Positions 13,121-13,672 of a stretch of 13,672 bases of DNA are shown here, piece by piece (the stretch's first letter is position 1; each line of letters starts with the position of its first letter). The translations under genes were made by a program, and so were the position numbers. Source of the stretch: an uncultured Bacilli bacterium (GTDB lineage Bacteria; Bacillota_I; Bacilli_A; RF39; UBA660); assembly GCA_947629125.1 (NCBI GenBank), contig CANRCO010000025.1, forward strand, positions 1 through 13,672. Direction: 5' to 3'. The notes beneath the pieces are model-generated. The model had not been told where the DNA came from and ran no database searches. It worked only from the letters and a program-made list of their open reading frames with translations.

Positions 13121-13130
13121 ATGTTATGAT
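13102..13130 (+). promoter_or_regulatory. Promoter of the putative antitoxin RNA
   Basis: TTGCAA (13102-13107), exactly 17 bp, TATGAT (13125-13130), with a TGN extension (TGTTATGAT). This is one of the best promoters in the window. Predicted start is near 13137. Confidence 0.75.
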
Positions 13131-13153
13131 GAATATGTCAAGGAAACTTGCAT

Positions 13154-13200
13154 AAAATAAAAAAGGGAACATTCAGTTTTTGCGAGTTGAATGCCTGCCC
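13154..13200 (-). terminator. Terminator of the putative toxin mRNA
   Basis: On the minus strand, GGGCAGGCATTCA (13200-13188) pairs with TGAATGTTCCC (13175-13165): CATTCA/TGAATG, then two G-U pairs, a CA bulge and GGG/CCC. A TTTTTTATTTT tail follows. The 12-base loop between the arms is also part of the opposing RNA. Confidence 0.72.
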
Positions 13201-13215
13201 AATTAATATTGTTTA

Positions 13216-13253
13216 GACATTTAATTCAAATGCGAATTAAGTGTCATTTTTTT
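13216..13253 (+). terminator. Terminator of the putative antitoxin RNA
   Basis: GACATTTAATTC (13216-13227) and GAATTAAGTGTC (13234-13245) form a 12-bp stem with one G-U pair and a 6-base loop, followed by ATTTTTTT. On the minus strand no T-run follows, so it acts only in the plus direction. The toxin stop codon (13246-13244) overlaps its right arm. Confidence 0.82.
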
Positions 13254-13336
13254 ATTACTACTATCATAACGATAAGGAGAAATAAAATGATAGTAATGAG
13301 CTTTAGAACTTTTGTAGTAAAAGTCTTAGTTTTCAT
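13244..13336 (-). CDS. Small single-span membrane peptide, candidate type I toxin
   Basis: A 30-residue ORF: a basic N-terminus (MKTKTFTTKVLK) followed by one hydrophobic helix of about 16 residues (LITIILFLLIVMIVVI) and a terminal Lys-Lys. Size, single span and flanking lysines are typical of type I toxins such as TxpA, BsrG or Fst, though I see no sequence identity that places it in a named family. The ATG at 13336 has a perfect AGGAGG (13352-13347) ten bases upstream, which is held in a hairpin (13340-13371). An antisense RNA gene overlaps the 3' end of its mRNA. Toxicity is inferred from this layout. The opposite-strand reading frame over the same bases has a ribosome site as well but lies behind a terminator. 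Confidence 0.68.
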   Translation of the reverse strand: MKTKTFTTKVLKLITIILFLLIVMIVVIKK

Positions 13337-13339
13337 CTT

Positions 13340-13371
13340 TATCAAACCTCCTCTCTATAAGAGATTTGATA
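13340..13371 (-). promoter_or_regulatory. Hairpin around the Shine-Dalgarno sequence of the toxin mRNA
   Basis: In the minus-strand RNA, UAUCAAA (13371-13365) pairs with UUUGAUA (13346-13340), and UCUC (13364-13361 read as complement) pairs with GAGA (13355-13352), leaving the GGAGG (13351-13347) as a five-base bulge between the two helices. Partial occlusion of the ribosome site is a common safeguard in type I toxin mRNAs. Confidence 0.65.
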
Positions 13372-13507
13372 GACACTCAACAACTAATATTCCCTACGAA
13401 AATTACATCAAACAATTGTTCTTTATACAATAGAATTTGATACTAAATTTATGATAATTTAGAAAACACACTTGCATATTGTCAAAAACAATAAGAAGGT
13501 GATGATA

Positions 13508-13672
13508 TTGAAAATATTAAGAAATAATATAAGTGATAGTGAATTTTATAATTATTATTTGATAGATGGCAATAAAAAGTTAGGAATAATATATTGTGAT
13601 AACGGAGATTTATATTTTTCTTCTTTTGATAAAAATCAAGAAACCGATTTTTTTATAACAAAAGAAAATATG
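13508..13672 (+). CDS. Unrecognised protein, N-terminal 55 residues (gene runs off the window)
   Basis: An open frame without stop to the window end. It begins (M)KILRNNISDSEFYNYYLID, then GNKKLGIIYCDNGDLYFSSF and DKNQETDFFITKENM. The alternation of hydrophobic and polar residues suggests a beta-rich soluble domain; I do not recognise a family. The likely start is TTG 13508, with AAGG eight bases upstream; an in-frame ATG at 13502 is too close to that ribosome site. A small hairpin, TATTGT-CAAAA-ACAATA (13477-13493), precedes the ribosome site. No promoter is convincing in front of it. With 55 residues seen, function cannot be judged. Confidence 0.6.
   Translation, partial: MKILRNNISDSEFYNYYLIDGNKKLGIIYCDNGDLYFSSFDKNQETDFFITKENM

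Larger units (their letters stand above)
13137..13253 (+). ncRNA. Putative antisense antitoxin RNA of a type I toxin-antitoxin locus
   Basis: A promoter at 13102-13130 and an intrinsic terminator at 13216-13253 delimit a plus-strand RNA of about 117 nt with no convincing coding sequence. It is complementary to the 3' untranslated part, and the last codon or so, of the minus-strand mRNA for the 30-residue membrane peptide (13244-13336). The overlap would be about 90-100 nt because that mRNA should end near 13155. The convergent arrangement with overlapping 3' ends is the one known for TxpA/RatA and BsrG/SR4 in Bacillus. Internal structure includes GGGAACATTCA paired with TGAATGCC...CCC. Boundaries are predicted, not measured. 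Confidence 0.65.

Noticed and set aside
12955..13155. Plus-strand open frame spanning the tRNA
   Set aside because: It reads through the tRNA-Leu cloverleaf and the terminator; no ribosome site.
13191..13433. Plus-strand open frame over the toxin region, including a possible start at 13287 with AAGGAG
   Set aside because: It crosses the plus-strand terminator at 13216-13253, has no promoter of its own behind it, and is the mirror of the minus-strand 30-codon gene whose ribosome site and hairpin are better explained. Its later part (KPPLYKRFDRH) shows no known pattern.
1..13672. CRISPR array, insertion sequence or integrase
   Set aside because: No regularly spaced direct repeats, no transposase or recombinase motifs, and no terminal inverted repeats with target duplications were seen.

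Overview
The window is very A+T-rich DNA using the standard genetic code (recO and yqfD end in TGA, and TGG is read as Trp in dgkA). Gene content points to a low-GC Bacillota (Firmicutes) from an endospore-forming lineage: spoVIF, yqfC and yqfD are sporulation genes, while der, engB, era, recO, yqzL, ybeY and dgkA are the usual bacilli/clostridia housekeeping set. Strong AGGAGG-type ribosome sites and TTGACA/TATAAT-type promoters fit this. I cannot name the genus.

Layout. (1) Positions 1-730, minus strand: the N-terminal part of pheS behind a complete phenylalanine T-box riboswitch with its own promoter. (2) 733-1600: spoVIF, then two divergently transcribed small XRE-type regulators sharing a dense promoter region. 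(3) 1609-4409, minus: an operon engB - pilin-like - pilin-like - der, in which two Cys-rich type IV pilin-like genes lie between two ribosome-assembly GTPases. (4) 4455-4823, plus: an unrecognised small protein with a hydrophobic core and a C-terminal coiled coil. (5) 4818-9428, minus: a long, tightly packed operon yqfC - yqfD - vanZ-like - ybeY - dgkA - era - yqzL - recO. This resembles the classical Bacillus order, but a VanZ-family membrane protein stands where phoH and the yqfF/pgpH gene are found in Bacillus. (6) 9491-12871, minus: a bacteriocin-type cassette of an EamA/DMT permease, a C39-peptidase ABC exporter and two tiny double-glycine peptide genes, closed by a strong hairpin terminator. 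The peptide genes were too short for routine ORF calling and were found by reading the gap behind the exporter. (7) 12959-13371: a tRNA-Leu(CAA) gene on the plus strand, then a compact locus that looks like a type I toxin-antitoxin module: a 30-residue single-span membrane peptide on the minus strand with its Shine-Dalgarno sequence in a hairpin, and a roughly 117-nt plus-strand RNA overlapping the 3' end of its mRNA. (8) From 13508: the start of an unrecognised plus-strand gene that runs off the window.

How the parts fit. Regions 1, 3 and 5 are core functions: charged tRNA-Phe supply, ribosome assembly by three GTPases (Der, EngB, Era) plus YbeY RNA processing, lipid-carrier phosphorylation by DgkA and recombinational repair by RecO. 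YqfC/YqfD and SpoVIF tie the cell to sporulation. The accessory part is regions 6 and 7, where an antimicrobial peptide system and a candidate type I toxin-antitoxin flank a tRNA gene. The two most interesting items are the two-peptide bacteriocin-like pair (9521-9829) and the type I toxin/antisense RNA pair (13137-13371). Both calls rest on features seen in the sequence; their activities are inference.
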